Shown here piece after piece: positions 1 through 6,148 of a stretch of 14,744 bases of DNA (positions are counted from its first letter, which is position 1; each line of letters begins with the position of its first letter). The position numbers and the translations under genes were made by a program. Source of the DNA: Scatocola faecipullorum (GTDB taxonomy: Bacteria > Pseudomonadota > Alphaproteobacteria > RF32 > CAG-239); assembly GCA_018714685.1 (NCBI GenBank), contig DVNC01000006.1, positions 1 through 14,744 on the forward strand. Reading direction: 5' to 3'. Below the pieces are notes generated by a model, which saw only the letters and a list, made by a program, of their open reading frames with translations, was not told the origin of the DNA and did not search any database.

Positions 1-81
1 ACGCATGTTCAAACCCTCCTCGACGAGGCCGTCGCCTTCTACCAGTCCGCCTCTCATTGGAAACATTTTCTCAAAAAGTAA
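1..81 (+). CDS. 3' end of an unidentified protein (partial)
   Basis: Frame 1 is open from the first base to a TAA at 79-81 and encodes 26 residues, ending HWKHFLKK. The next gene starts 2 bases after this stop (ATG at 84), which is typical of an operon and supports this being a real coding end. The fragment is too short to identify; it has no membrane segment. Partnership with the PAP2 phosphatase downstream suggests an envelope or lipid role, but that is context only. Confidence 0.6.
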   Translation, partial: THVQTLLDEAVAFYQSASHWKHFLKK

Positions 82-83
82 TT

Positions 84-782
84 ATGATGAAACTGATCAC
101 AAAACTCACTATCGGATTTTTCCTCCTGGCAGCGGTTCTCCTGCTCGAATATTTTACTGACTGGGACACCGACTTGCAGGAATATTTTTTTGACCGCCCG
201 CATAATCGCTGGCTGATTTACCCGGAACTGCACAAAAAGCTTTCGGTCTTTTTCTACAAGGGCATCAAAACTCTGCTTTCCGTCACGGCACTTTTCTGCC
301 TGGCCAGACTTGCCCTTTCAATCCGGCAAAAACAACTGAGACCCGACAACAAACCTTATTGGATTATGCTGTTAAGCATCATTTTCGTCCCTGCCCTCAT
401 TGCCGGTGCCAAATATGTCACCAACGTTTACTGCCCCTACCAGCTGAACATTTATAACGGGCTTTATCCTTTCGTCCGCATTTTGGAAAGCTATCCCACC
501 GACTTCATTCAGCCCAAACCCGGGCGCTGTTTTCCGGCCGGACATGCCACTGCCGGCTTTGCCTTTATGGCGCTGTTTTTCTGCTTTGACACGCCGTGGA
601 AACGCTGGCTCGGACTGGCTCTCGGACTGGCTGTCGGCTGGACGGCCGCCCTCTATCAAATGTACCGCGGGCAACACTTTCTCTCCCATTCGGTATTCAG
701 CATGATTGCCGCATTTATGGTTATTCTGCTGGTTAACGAAATCGTTTCCCGCCTGACTGCCGCAAAAATGACAAACGACTAA
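84..782 (+). CDS. PAP2-superfamily membrane phosphatase
   Basis: The 232-residue protein is a multi-pass membrane protein of the type-2 phosphatidic acid phosphatase superfamily, which removes phosphate from lipid phosphates or lipid pyrophosphates. All three motifs are visible: a lysine-led block KYVTNVYCP around residues 110-118, the PSGH-like block GRCFPAGHATAGF from 147 (His 154), and RGQHFLSHS around 195-203 with the catalytic-type His at 198. The KxxxNxxCP and HFLSH forms resemble a proteobacterial PAP2 subgroup rather than the classic KxxxxxxRP and HFPSD forms. Hydrophobic segments lie at about 5-21, 60-77, 93-109 and 160-220. I place the start at ATG 84 (or 87), just after the preceding stop; the open frame extends to 57 inside the previous gene. 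No clear Shine-Dalgarno is visible, so translational coupling is likely. The lipid substrate cannot be told. Confidence 0.85.
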   Translation: MMKLITKLTIGFFLLAAVLLLEYFTDWDTDLQEYFFDRPHNRWLIYPELHKKLSVFFYKGIKTLLSVTALFCLARLALSIRQKQLRPDNKPYWIMLLSIIFVPALIAGAKYVTNVYCPYQLNIYNGLYPFVRILESYPTDFIQPKPGRCFPAGHATAGFAFMALFFCFDTPWKRWLGLALGLAVGWTAALYQMYRGQHFLSHSVFSMIAAFMVILLVNEIVSRLTAAKMTND

Positions 783-890
783 CCGAAAAATGAAAAGTTA
801 TTAAATTCATAGCTTTAACCTTTACTTTAACAAATAATAATGCTAATGAACAAATGAATTTTAACCAGCGCAACCGTTGAAGGGCCAAAA

Positions 891-1595
891 ATGAAAATCA
901 GAAAATACGGCTTTAACATTAACAATTACAAAAACAAACTCAGCCGTTCTCCCCTGAACCCCAAGGTTCTGGCATCCGATCTTCACATTGATGTCAACAA
1001 ATCTTTCAAAAAAGAACTGGCCCGTAAATTGATCCACCTGAGTTCGCTGTGGATTCCGGCTTTGATTTATTTCGTACAGCCCAGCATCAGCATTATCGTC
1101 TTTTCCGCCATTTTCGTCGGCGACGTTATCCTTGAATACGGCAACTACAAAAAATGGCGCTGGGCCAGACGGACTTTCGGCCTTTTGTTCTACCGCACGC
1201 TCCGCAACAAAGAACTCAAACGCAGTCAGCTTCAGCTCAGCGGCGGTGCATACGTCATGCTGGCGGCAATTGCCTGTACCCTGCTCTTTCCGGCCAATGT
1301 CGCAGTCGTTGCTCTGAGCATCATGCTTATTTCCGACACCTGTGCCGCCCTCTTCGGCAAAGCTTACGGCAGCCGCCGCCTTTATAAAAACAAATCCATT
1401 GAGGGAACCGCCGCATTTTTTGTCAGCGCCCTCCTCATTATGGTTATCTGCAATTTCATTCTGCCGGTAACCTACGCCAGCATTCTGGCCGCCTTTGTCG
1501 CCACCTTTGCGGAAATGTATGAAGATAAAATCGAAATCGACGACAACTTGTCCATTCCCTTGTTTGTCGGCGCGGTTCTCTCTTTGCTGGGATAA
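891..1595 (+). CDS. Diacylglycerol/polyprenol kinase or CTP-transferase-like membrane protein
   Basis: The 234-residue integral membrane protein has the layout of the SEC59/DGK1/VTE5-type CTP-dependent lipid kinase family, which is related to phosphatidate cytidylyltransferases. ELARKLIHL (42-50) is the usual N-terminal E..RK..H block. ISDTCAALFGKAYG (147-160) is the D..A...G...G nucleotide/metal block, followed by KSIEGTAAFF (168-177). DDNLSIPL (217-224) is the C-terminal E/D-DN..P block. About six hydrophobic segments follow residue 48, after a basic cytoplasmic N-terminus. The SD-like GAAGGG at 879-884 lies 6 bases before the ATG. The gap of 108 bases to the PAP2 gene has no obvious terminator, so the two may share a message; one removes and the other could add phosphate on an isoprenoid or glycerolipid. 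That pairing is inference. Confidence 0.75.
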   Translation: MKIRKYGFNINNYKNKLSRSPLNPKVLASDLHIDVNKSFKKELARKLIHLSSLWIPALIYFVQPSISIIVFSAIFVGDVILEYGNYKKWRWARRTFGLLFYRTLRNKELKRSQLQLSGGAYVMLAAIACTLLFPANVAVVALSIMLISDTCAALFGKAYGSRRLYKNKSIEGTAAFFVSALLIMVICNFILPVTYASILAAFVATFAEMYEDKIEIDDNLSIPLFVGAVLSLLG

Positions 1596-1679
1596 GCGTT
1601 CCCTTTTAATCCGCCGGATTTCAACAGCCTTGTTTTTACCTTGCACTTGCATCGGTTTTATGCTTTTATGAGCCCGATT

Positions 1680-1688
1680 TGCTATAAT
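1680..1688 (+). promoter_or_regulatory. Extended -10 promoter for the 1717 gene
   Basis: TGCTATAAT is a perfect TATAAT (1683-1688) with a TGn extension; no good -35 is visible, which is acceptable for extended -10 promoters. Transcription would start near 1695, after the upstream in-frame ATG at 1690, which supports starting the downstream gene at 1717. Confidence 0.6.
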
Positions 1689-1716
1689 TATGTTTGTTTC
1701 ACTAAAAACAACTATC

Positions 1717-2079
1717 ATGAAAAAACAATTATTAAATTTAAACAGTCATGATGCCTATACGGCATTGGGCTATGCAGCGGGACGATTCAAAGTAACCGTC
1801 GAATCATCGCAGGTTCACACACGCCTTGCAACTTTCCGCCAAAACTGCGGCAGATTTAAAACCGAAACGCCTGTCGGAATTTGGTTTATGCGCGCCCATA
1901 ACGATGAAAACAAACCGATGCTGCTGATTCTCGCGGTCGGAGACGAACTGCTCAACGCCGTTGCCGTCTCTCCCGAAGAAGTGGAATTAACCCGCGCAAC
2001 GGAGATTCGTTTAAACAACGAATACTATACATTGCAAAAAGACGGTGATAAAATATCTTACGCCCTCAAAGAGGCCTGA
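1717..2079 (+). CDS. Orphan small protein (120 aa)
   Basis: I do not recognise this protein. It is soluble-looking, has no signal peptide or membrane helix, and reads as a mixed alpha/beta domain: hydrophobic strands PVGIWFMRA (52-60) and MLLILAVGD (68-76), then a C-terminal hairpin-like stretch around LNNEYYTL (99-106). I chose ATG 1717 (MKKQLLNL) over the in-frame ATG at 1690 because 1690 falls upstream of the inferred transcription start. No Shine-Dalgarno is present; the leader just before the ATG is A-rich (AAAAACAACTATC). The gene has its own promoter and a strong terminator. Its length and C-terminal pattern resemble the next two genes, especially that at 2827 (LNN at residues 99-101 in both, both 120 aa), so they may be one diverged family. 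Confidence 0.75.
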   Translation: MKKQLLNLNSHDAYTALGYAAGRFKVTVESSQVHTRLATFRQNCGRFKTETPVGIWFMRAHNDENKPMLLILAVGDELLNAVAVSPEEVELTRATEIRLNNEYYTLQKDGDKISYALKEA

Positions 2080-2102
2080 ATAAACACCCGTCGCTTTACC
2101 GT

Positions 2103-2136
2103 AAAACAGCTTAAGTCTTTGACTTAAGCTGTTTTT
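2103..2136 (+). terminator. Intrinsic terminator of the 1717 gene
   Basis: A perfect 15-bp stem (AAAACAGCTTAAGTC with its complement at 2121-2135) around a TTT loop ends in a short U-tract. The AT-rich flanks make it usable in both directions. Confidence 0.85.
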
Positions 2137-2258
2137 GTATATTTTTCGCTAATTTTTGTCATTTTAAGCTTGCAATCCTCATAAATTTATGTTTTTATAG
2201 ACGGTAACAGTTAATTAGTATGTTTAACCGTCCATTAGGACATAAAAAATTTACAATT

Positions 2259-2636
2259 ATGTGTAAAAAAAATTTGAACCAGGAGTATTTGAGTGCAGCA
2301 ACCGCAAAAACAGCCATGGCTGCTGCCACAGGACGAGAAATCAAACGAGTAATGGCCTTCACCCTGATCGTTTCCAAACAATCCGGCAAAGGCAACCGAA
2401 AGGATCTCATTCAGCCCAACATCCCGGTAAAAATATGGGCCGAAGTCACCAAAGGTGCCGACTTCGCTGTCCGCCCGATAATCAAGGAACCCGGCAAAAA
2501 AGCCAAGGTCGAAATCATTGACACCGCCAACGTGGTATCCATGACCCCGCTTACCGAGTTTGAATACGACGGCGTTCACTACCTCCGCCAACGCGTGGAA
2601 AATAACCAGCGTTTCGCGGAAATAAGAAAAAAATAA
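2259..2636 (+). CDS. Orphan small protein (125 aa)
   Basis: This protein is unrecognised, with no signal peptide or membrane segment. From ATG 2259 it encodes an Ala-rich N-terminus (AATAKTAMAAATG, residues 14-26). It continues into a basic, strand-rich domain with PVKIW near residues 58-62, and a C-terminal stretch EFEYDGVHYL that has the same spacing to the end as the C-terminal hairpin of the neighbours. Start choice is uncertain: the frame is open from ATG 2220, but ATG 2259 is preceded by AAAAAATTTACAATT, nearly the same leader as at 2827. ATG 2316 is a third option. No Shine-Dalgarno lies at the right distance from 2259. A promoter is not clear; TTGCAA at 2170 with TTTATA at 2194 is a weak match. 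Confidence 0.7.
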   Translation: MCKKNLNQEYLSAATAKTAMAAATGREIKRVMAFTLIVSKQSGKGNRKDLIQPNIPVKIWAEVTKGADFAVRPIIKEPGKKAKVEIIDTANVVSMTPLTEFEYDGVHYLRQRVENNQRFAEIRKK

Positions 2637-2646
2637 GGCCCCAATC

Positions 2647-2693
2647 TTAACTGCTGCCCGGCTGACGCGAGTCATCCCGGCAGCAGATGTTAA
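2647..2693 (+). other. Structured 3' UTR hairpin with GNRA tetraloop
   Basis: TTAA at 2647-2650 pairs with TTAA at 2690-2693, CTGCTGCC at 2651-2658 pairs with GGCAGCAG at 2679-2686, GG at 2660-2661 can pair with CC at 2677-2678, and TGAC-GCGA-GTCA (2663-2674) caps the structure with a GCGA tetraloop. It lies between the stop at 2636 and the terminator at 2714, and no U-run follows, so it is not itself a terminator. It could be a 3'-UTR-derived small RNA or a message-stabilising structure. Confidence 0.45.
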
Positions 2694-2713
2694 CCTGAAA
2701 AAAACACACCATG

Positions 2714-2747
2714 AAAAACACCTTACCTTTCGGTAGGGTGTTTTTTT
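2714..2747 (+). terminator. Intrinsic terminator of the 2259 gene
   Basis: CACCTTACC (2719-2727), loop TTTC and GGTAGGGTG (2732-2740) form a 9-bp stem with one G-U pair, extended by A/T pairs and followed by seven Ts (2741-2747). Confidence 0.85.
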
Positions 2748-2748
2748 C

Positions 2749-2776
2749 TTGCTTTTTACAAAAATTCGTCTATAAA
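2749..2776 (+). promoter_or_regulatory. Probable promoter of the 2827 gene
   Basis: TTGCTT (2749-2754), a 16-base spacer and TATAAA (2771-2776) give a plausible sigma-70-type promoter placed right after the preceding terminator. Predicted start is near 2783, leaving a leader of about 44 bases. Confidence 0.5.
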
Positions 2777-2826
2777 AACGACAGAGATTTATTTTTCTGT
2801 ATTTACTAATTCAAAAATTTACAACA

Positions 2827-3189
2827 ATGAAACTGAACGGATTTCAAAGTAAAAACGTTGAGGAAGACAAAATCGTCCCTCAGCTGAAAGAAGCGGCCAA
2901 ACGGTTCAATATCGACATTGCCCCGGAAACGCCGCTGGAGAGAATTAAAGTTTCTCCGAACCGGAAGTCTTATTTCTTCGGTGCCGGACATACCTACTGC
3001 TGCTGCGGTTATGAAAGTTCTGACCGTAAAAGTTATCTGGTTTTTGATATGGGCTCAGGCAATGCCTGCTGCATCGAAAAATCAGCCGCGGCCATCAAAC
3101 CGCTGGAAGACAAAATTTGTTTGAATAACACACAGTTAGAACTTAAAATTACCGAAAAAGGTTGGAAATATGTTCCTCAGAAGAAATAA
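2827..3189 (+). CDS. Orphan small Cys-rich protein (120 aa)
   Basis: This is an unrecognised soluble-looking protein. The N-terminal third is a charged amphipathic helix region (residues 8-28). The middle holds clustered cysteines, HTYCCCGYE (55-63) and ACCIEK (80-85), with another at 98, which could bind a metal or form disulfides; I cannot tell which. The C-terminus has LNNTQLEL (99-106) ending 120 residues from the start, the same position as LNN in the protein at 1717. The ATG is preceded by AAAAATTTACAACA with no Shine-Dalgarno. The gene has its own candidate promoter and ends in a bidirectional terminator shared with folA. No nearby gene suggests a function. Confidence 0.75.
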   Translation: MKLNGFQSKNVEEDKIVPQLKEAAKRFNIDIAPETPLERIKVSPNRKSYFFGAGHTYCCCGYESSDRKSYLVFDMGSGNACCIEKSAAAIKPLEDKICLNNTQLELKITEKGWKYVPQKK

Positions 3190-3203
3190 TCCGCATCATC
3201 CGA

Positions 3204-3240
3204 AAAGGCCCTGTTGTCATCAAAGCAACGGGGTCTTTGT
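3204..3240. terminator. Bidirectional terminator between the 2827 gene and folA
   Basis: AAAGGCCCTGTTG (3204-3216) pairs over 13 bp, with two G-U pairs, with CAACGGGGTCTTT (3226-3238) around a 9-base loop. T-rich flanks on both strands suit the two convergent genes; folA stops at 3241. Confidence 0.8.
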
Positions 3241-3810
3241 TTATCTGCTTTCCAATAACAGCAGCAAACGTTTCAAAACCGATTGCTCCACAAAATCGCC
3301 TTTTTTCACCCATAATGCAGCCCGGACACCGTCCTTTTCATAATCATTGCTGATTTTAAAATATTTCTTTTTCATTATCTCCACACAAGGCGTCACCGTA
3401 ATTTTCTCCCCCGGCAGACTGTCATCAACGGCACCGCCGTAAACACAGTCAACAATAATATCCGGCTGAAGTTTCGGCGCCCCGTCCATAAACTGCAAAT
3501 AAACCGCGGCACCGCCGCCGATATACAAATCCCCCTCAAACTCCTTAAAAGCACGAACATCGCCAACCAGACGCTCTGTATCCGGATTGCGCGGCTCATA
3601 ATTCTGATTTTTGCTTAACACCCACACGGCACAGTCAGACAAAACCTCAGGCGGAACGGTTTCATACGTTTTGCGTCCGAACACAACGTCCTGCCCCGCA
3701 ATGACATCGGCAAAGAACCGGCTGTCCGAAGGAATGTGCCAGGGAATATCATCCCCGATTCCAATCAGGTTATCCGCCTCATGCCGGCACCATATCGCAA
3801 CTTTGGTCAT
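3241..3810 (-). CDS. folA: Dihydrofolate reductase
   Basis: The enzyme reduces dihydrofolate to tetrahydrofolate with NADPH for thymidylate, purine and methionine synthesis in the cytoplasm. The 189-residue product shows the family signature: an N-terminal strand KVAIWCRHE, IGIGDDIPWHIPSD (residues 16-29) with the catalytic acid at Asp 29, VVFGRKTYE (42-50) for NADPH binding, and IGGGAAVY (97-104), the G-G motif near the cofactor. The sequence is divergent (for example AIWCRHEADNL) and carries about 30 extra residues compared with the usual length near 160, mostly at the C-terminus. The frame is open to 3996, but AAGGAG (minus strand, 3822-3817) sits 6 bases before ATG 3810, which decides the start. 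It has its own promoter and appears monocistronic. Confidence 0.88.
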   Translation of the reverse strand: MTKVAIWCRHEADNLIGIGDDIPWHIPSDSRFFADVIAGQDVVFGRKTYETVPPEVLSDCAVWVLSKNQNYEPRNPDTERLVGDVRAFKEFEGDLYIGGGAAVYLQFMDGAPKLQPDIIVDCVYGGAVDDSLPGEKITVTPCVEIMKKKYFKISNDYEKDGVRAALWVKKGDFVEQSVLKRLLLLLESR

Positions 3811-3835
3811 CTGCATCTCCTTGAATGTTTTTTTC

Positions 3836-3863
3836 AGCATAGCAGATAATCCCGAAAAGCCAA
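3836..3863 (-). promoter_or_regulatory. Promoter of folA
   Basis: On the minus strand TTGGCT (3863-3858), a 16-base spacer and TATGCT (3841-3836) with a TGC extension form a good promoter. The -35 overlaps the A-run that is the U-tract of the upstream gene's terminator. Predicted start is near 3829. Confidence 0.6.
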
Positions 3864-3893
3864 TAAAAAAACACGGAAGCCTCCTTCCGTGTT
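3864..3893 (-). terminator. Intrinsic terminator of the 4817 gene
   Basis: AACACGGAAG (3870-3879) pairs perfectly over 10 bp with CTTCCGTGTT (3884-3893) around a 4-base loop; on the minus strand it is followed by seven Us. Confidence 0.88.
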
Positions 3894-3911
3894 TGATTTG
3901 AAAAAATGAAC

Positions 3912-4817
3912 TCAGAAACTTTTCAGCCAGCGGATAAAACACCCGTGCCTGAGCAATCTCCGGTGCTGATGATGACGCGCCAAAAAATCCCAGCATTGTG
4001 CTTTTTCAGCTTCATCAAAAACCTTGACGCGGTTAAAATCGGGAATTTTCGCCAGATAGGCCTCCCAATCCACTTGATCGGCATGTCCGTAGGCCGTTAA
4101 GCTTCCCCATAAACCATTATCCTGATACGGTTTAACCCAGCCTTTGCCCAGCAAAAACTTATCTTCGCGAAACTCAAACAAAAGCTGCTGTTGGCCTCCC
4201 TCCCACAAACGTTCAAGGATCTGTGTTTCCGAAAAGCCGTTGACCAGAGAAACCTCACGACCGTCATAGAAATGCTTCCAAAGGCCGAGTTGTGCCAATT
4301 TCTCCATTCCCTCATGACTCAATTTCAAGGCATCCCATTTTTCAGCCCGGATAATCCGTTCATACTGCCCGCAGCCGGCTAAAAGAACCCATTGGTTCTT
4401 TTGTTCCAACAAGTCATATTGCCCGTTATCGGCCAAAAGCTGATACTCTCCATTCTCCGCCAGCAGTTCCCAGAGCTCTCTGTCCCGCAGATAAGCCGGC
4501 GTCAAATGCCGGTACATATCTTTAAGTTCATGCCTGACGATAAAATCCATCGCCGCATTTTCGCCGCATACAGTACACATAAAGTCATAGACACCGTCGG
4601 TATGCCTCTCGGCGGCGGCAATCAGCGTGAAAACAAGAGAGTCGCGCTCAGTCAGCAGCAGATAGACCAGCATTCGCGAATTTAACACCACGCCATGCCG
4701 AACCGCATTGAGCATATAATCCGAATTTGGCAGCAGAGAAAACAAAAAATCCCCGTTCTGCGGCAGATGCTGACCCAATTTCTGCCATTGTTCTTCAGTC
4801 AATTCCATTTTTGCCAT
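3912..4817 (-). CDS. Orphan repeat protein, paralog of the 4945-5919 gene
   Basis: I do not recognise the family. The 301-residue protein has no signal peptide or membrane helix. After an N-terminal helical region it contains a tandem nine-residue repeat at about 117-161: ELLAENGEY, QLLADNGQY, DLLEQKNQW, VLLAGCGQY, ERIIRAEKW. Degenerate copies continue further on (EKLAQLGLW; QLLFEFREDKF), and it ends HGCFIRWLKSF. The neighbour at 4945-5919 aligns with it nearly without gaps from YDFMC (77) to about 136 and again at the C-terminus, so they are paralogs. The short LL..xGxY unit suggests stacked helices used for binding, by analogy with other repeat proteins; this is inference. I start at 4817 rather than in-frame ATG 4847 or 4808 because the leader AACATCAATTATT matches those of the related genes. 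No usable Shine-Dalgarno is visible. Confidence 0.75.
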   Translation of the reverse strand: MAKMELTEEQWQKLGQHLPQNGDFLFSLLPNSDYMLNAVRHGVVLNSRMLVYLLLTERDSLVFTLIAAAERHTDGVYDFMCTVCGENAAMDFIVRHELKDMYRHLTPAYLRDRELWELLAENGEYQLLADNGQYDLLEQKNQWVLLAGCGQYERIIRAEKWDALKLSHEGMEKLAQLGLWKHFYDGREVSLVNGFSETQILERLWEGGQQQLLFEFREDKFLLGKGWVKPYQDNGLWGSLTAYGHADQVDWEAYLAKIPDFNRVKVFDEAEKAQCWDFLARHHQHRRLLRHGCFIRWLKSF

Positions 4818-4868
4818 AATAATTGATGTTTTAAAGATTATTGCCATAAAAATTAATTCAATATGTCT

Positions 4869-4897
4869 CCTATAACATTATCACGCAAAACATACAA
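4869..4897 (-). promoter_or_regulatory. Probable promoter of the 4817 gene
   Basis: On the minus strand TTGTAT (4897-4892), a 17-base spacer and TATAGG (4874-4869) with a TGT extension lie just after the preceding gene's terminator. Predicted start is near 4862, giving a leader of about 45 bases to ATG 4817. Confidence 0.45.
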
Positions 4898-4898
4898 C

Positions 4899-4930
4899 AA
4901 AAAAGAGCGCGGTGCATACCACGCTCTTTT
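4899..4930 (-). terminator. Intrinsic terminator of the 5919 gene
   Basis: Read on the minus strand, AAAAGAGCGTGGT pairs with ACCGCGCTCTTTT (one U-G pair) around an ATGC loop and continues into a U-tract. It separates the two paralogous genes into independent transcripts. Confidence 0.85.
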
Positions 4931-4944
4931 AAGAAAAAACAAAC

Positions 4945-5919
4945 TCAGGCAAAGCTCTTAAGCCACCACCTGAATTGTCCGCATCCGAACAGAAACCAGC
5001 GTTTGCGATACTTGGCCAGAACATCCCAGCGGCCGGCTTTGGCCGCATAAGAGCAAAATTTCCCGTTCTTTTGAGCAAGGCATTGTTTATAAAAACAATC
5101 CCAGTCAACCGCTTCATAAGCACCGGCTTCGGCCAGTTCAGCCCACAGTTTTTGGCTGATAAAAGGCTGATAATACTTCCGTGCCAACAAGAGAGGATGA
5201 CAAAACTTGCTCCATGCGGCAGCAGAAGAACCCCCTGCCCAAAAAAGGAAATCTCCCCCGCCGGCCTCATAAACTTCCTGCAAAAGCTGCTCCTGCGGCA
5301 CTTTTCTCAAAAAGGAAACCTTGTCAAAATCAACATAACGCCACTCTTTTAATTCAAAAAGCTTCAGCTCCCCCTCGGGAAATCCCGCAAGCCCGATCCA
5401 ATCTTTCAACTCGGCCAACGCCTCCACGGCATTCACCTTACGCAAAGCCTCGCGTACACCCAGCAAATGATCGGAAGGGTTCTCCTGTTTCAGCTTTTTT
5501 AAAAGCTCAATCTGGCCGTGCTCGGCAAGAACGACATATTCCCGCCGCTCGGCCAAAAGTTCCCAAAGCTGATATTTAACCAGAGATTTCGTTGAAAAAC
5601 GCTTTTGAATGACTTTGGTATAGCTGTTTTTAACAAAAAAATCCTCCGTCTTATCAACCCCCCAGTAAATGCAGAAAAAATCATAAATGGCAAAACTGCA
5701 CCTGTCACAAACACACAAAGCTTTCTCTATGTGCTTCTCATACCCGTAGTCAATCATGCAGTTAAGCAAAAACGGCGTTAAGGCATAACCTTGTTTCAGC
5801 AGATAAAAGAACTTCGTTAAATCTTTATCATGCAAAGCGTCATAAAGCATCAGATTGTTTTCTTCGTTTGTCAGCAGTTCCAACATGCGGATCCGTTGGC
5901 TTTCCTTTTTTTCTTCCAT
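4945..5919 (-). CDS. Orphan repeat protein, paralog of the 3912-4817 gene
   Basis: The 324-residue protein is of unknown function, with no signal peptide or clear membrane span. It shares with the downstream neighbour YDFFC (79-83), LWELLAERREY (118-128), LAEHGQIELL (131-140), a VDW block in the C-terminal half (EAVDWDCFY) and an ending CGQFRWWLKSF. The repeat LL/VLA..G/REY is more degenerate here than in the neighbour. It is rich in Cys, Tyr, Phe and Trp, and the N-terminus is charged (MEEKKESQRIR). ATG 5919 is preceded by AAATCGTTATCATT, with no Shine-Dalgarno. A strong promoter and a terminator flank it. Close adjacency of two related but independently transcribed copies suggests tandem duplication followed by divergence. 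Confidence 0.78.
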   Translation of the reverse strand: MEEKKESQRIRMLELLTNEENNLMLYDALHDKDLTKFFYLLKQGYALTPFLLNCMIDYGYEKHIEKALCVCDRCSFAIYDFFCIYWGVDKTEDFFVKNSYTKVIQKRFSTKSLVKYQLWELLAERREYVVLAEHGQIELLKKLKQENPSDHLLGVREALRKVNAVEALAELKDWIGLAGFPEGELKLFELKEWRYVDFDKVSFLRKVPQEQLLQEVYEAGGGDFLFWAGGSSAAAWSKFCHPLLLARKYYQPFISQKLWAELAEAGAYEAVDWDCFYKQCLAQKNGKFCSYAAKAGRWDVLAKYRKRWFLFGCGQFRWWLKSFA

Positions 5920-5969
5920 AATGATAACGATTTATATGATTATTAAAATAAAAATAATTTTTCGAACCT

Positions 5970-5997
5970 ATCATAATCGGGAGCCTTTGTTTGTCAA
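5970..5997 (-). promoter_or_regulatory. Promoter of the 5919 gene
   Basis: On the minus strand a perfect TTGACA (5997-5992), a 16-base spacer and TATGAT (5975-5970) form a strong promoter. Predicted start is near 5963, leaving a leader of about 44 bases. It is divergent from the ssrA promoter about 40 bases away. Confidence 0.7.
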
Positions 5998-6032
5998 CCT
6001 TTTTGTCGATATAATCTTCCGCATATCTTCTC

Positions 6033-6061
6033 TTGAAATCTGTGATTTTTACAGCTATAAT
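6033..6061 (+). promoter_or_regulatory. Promoter of ssrA
   Basis: TTGAAA (6033-6038), a 17-base spacer and TATAAT (6056-6061) match consensus at 11 of 12 positions, as expected for an abundant stable RNA. Transcription would start at about 6068-6070, at the base of the first hairpin of the acceptor piece. A weaker alternative, TTGTTT with TATAAT at 6010-6015, lies upstream. Confidence 0.78.
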
Positions 6062-6068
6062 TATTTTC

Positions 6069-6148
6069 GCTGAGCAATCAGCTATGACACTAGAGGCAGT
6101 ATGAAATAGGCTTTTAGGACCCGGGGGCAGTACCCGGCACCTCCACCA
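6069..6148 (+). ncRNA. ssrA: tmRNA acceptor piece
   Basis: This part of about 80 bases begins with a 5-bp hairpin capped by a GNRA tetraloop (GCTGA-GCAA-TCAGC, 6069-6082). It ends with the T-arm (5-bp stem, loop GGCAGTA) and the 3' acceptor strand CACCTCC-ACCA. The 5' end is set from the promoter and the hairpin, so it may be off by a few bases. Confidence 0.85.

Noticed and set aside
813..831. CtrA-like TTAA...TTAA upstream of the 891 gene
   Set aside because: The two TTAA boxes (815-818 and 827-830) are separated by 8 bases rather than the 7 of the CtrA site. They belong to a CTTTAAC repeat in AT-rich DNA.
1608..1620. AATCC-GCC-GGATT hairpin after the 891 gene
   Set aside because: The stem has only 5 bp and no adjacent U-run, so I do not call it a terminator.
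1689..1696. TATGTTTG resembling a Bacteroidota -7 element (TAnnTTTG)
   Set aside because: No TTTG-type -33 box is found at the right distance, and the extended TGCTATAAT just upstream explains the promoter better. It stays only as a hint for the SD-less leader question.
861..1718. Minus-strand open frame of 285 codons
   Set aside because: It covers the lipid-kinase-like gene in antisense. Its product has low-complexity Gly/Asn/Asp composition without motifs, while the plus frame has SD, membrane segments and family motifs.
4847..4895. AGGAG on the minus strand upstream of ATG 4847
   Set aside because: It is about 19 bases from ATG 4847 and farther from 4817, too distant for a Shine-Dalgarno, and a nearer TTG runs into a stop at once.
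5855..6073. Plus-strand open frame of 72 codons before ssrA
   Set aside because: It spans the antisense of the 5919 gene start and the ssrA promoter, has no ribosome site, and its AT-rich Ile/Phe composition is that of intergenic DNA.
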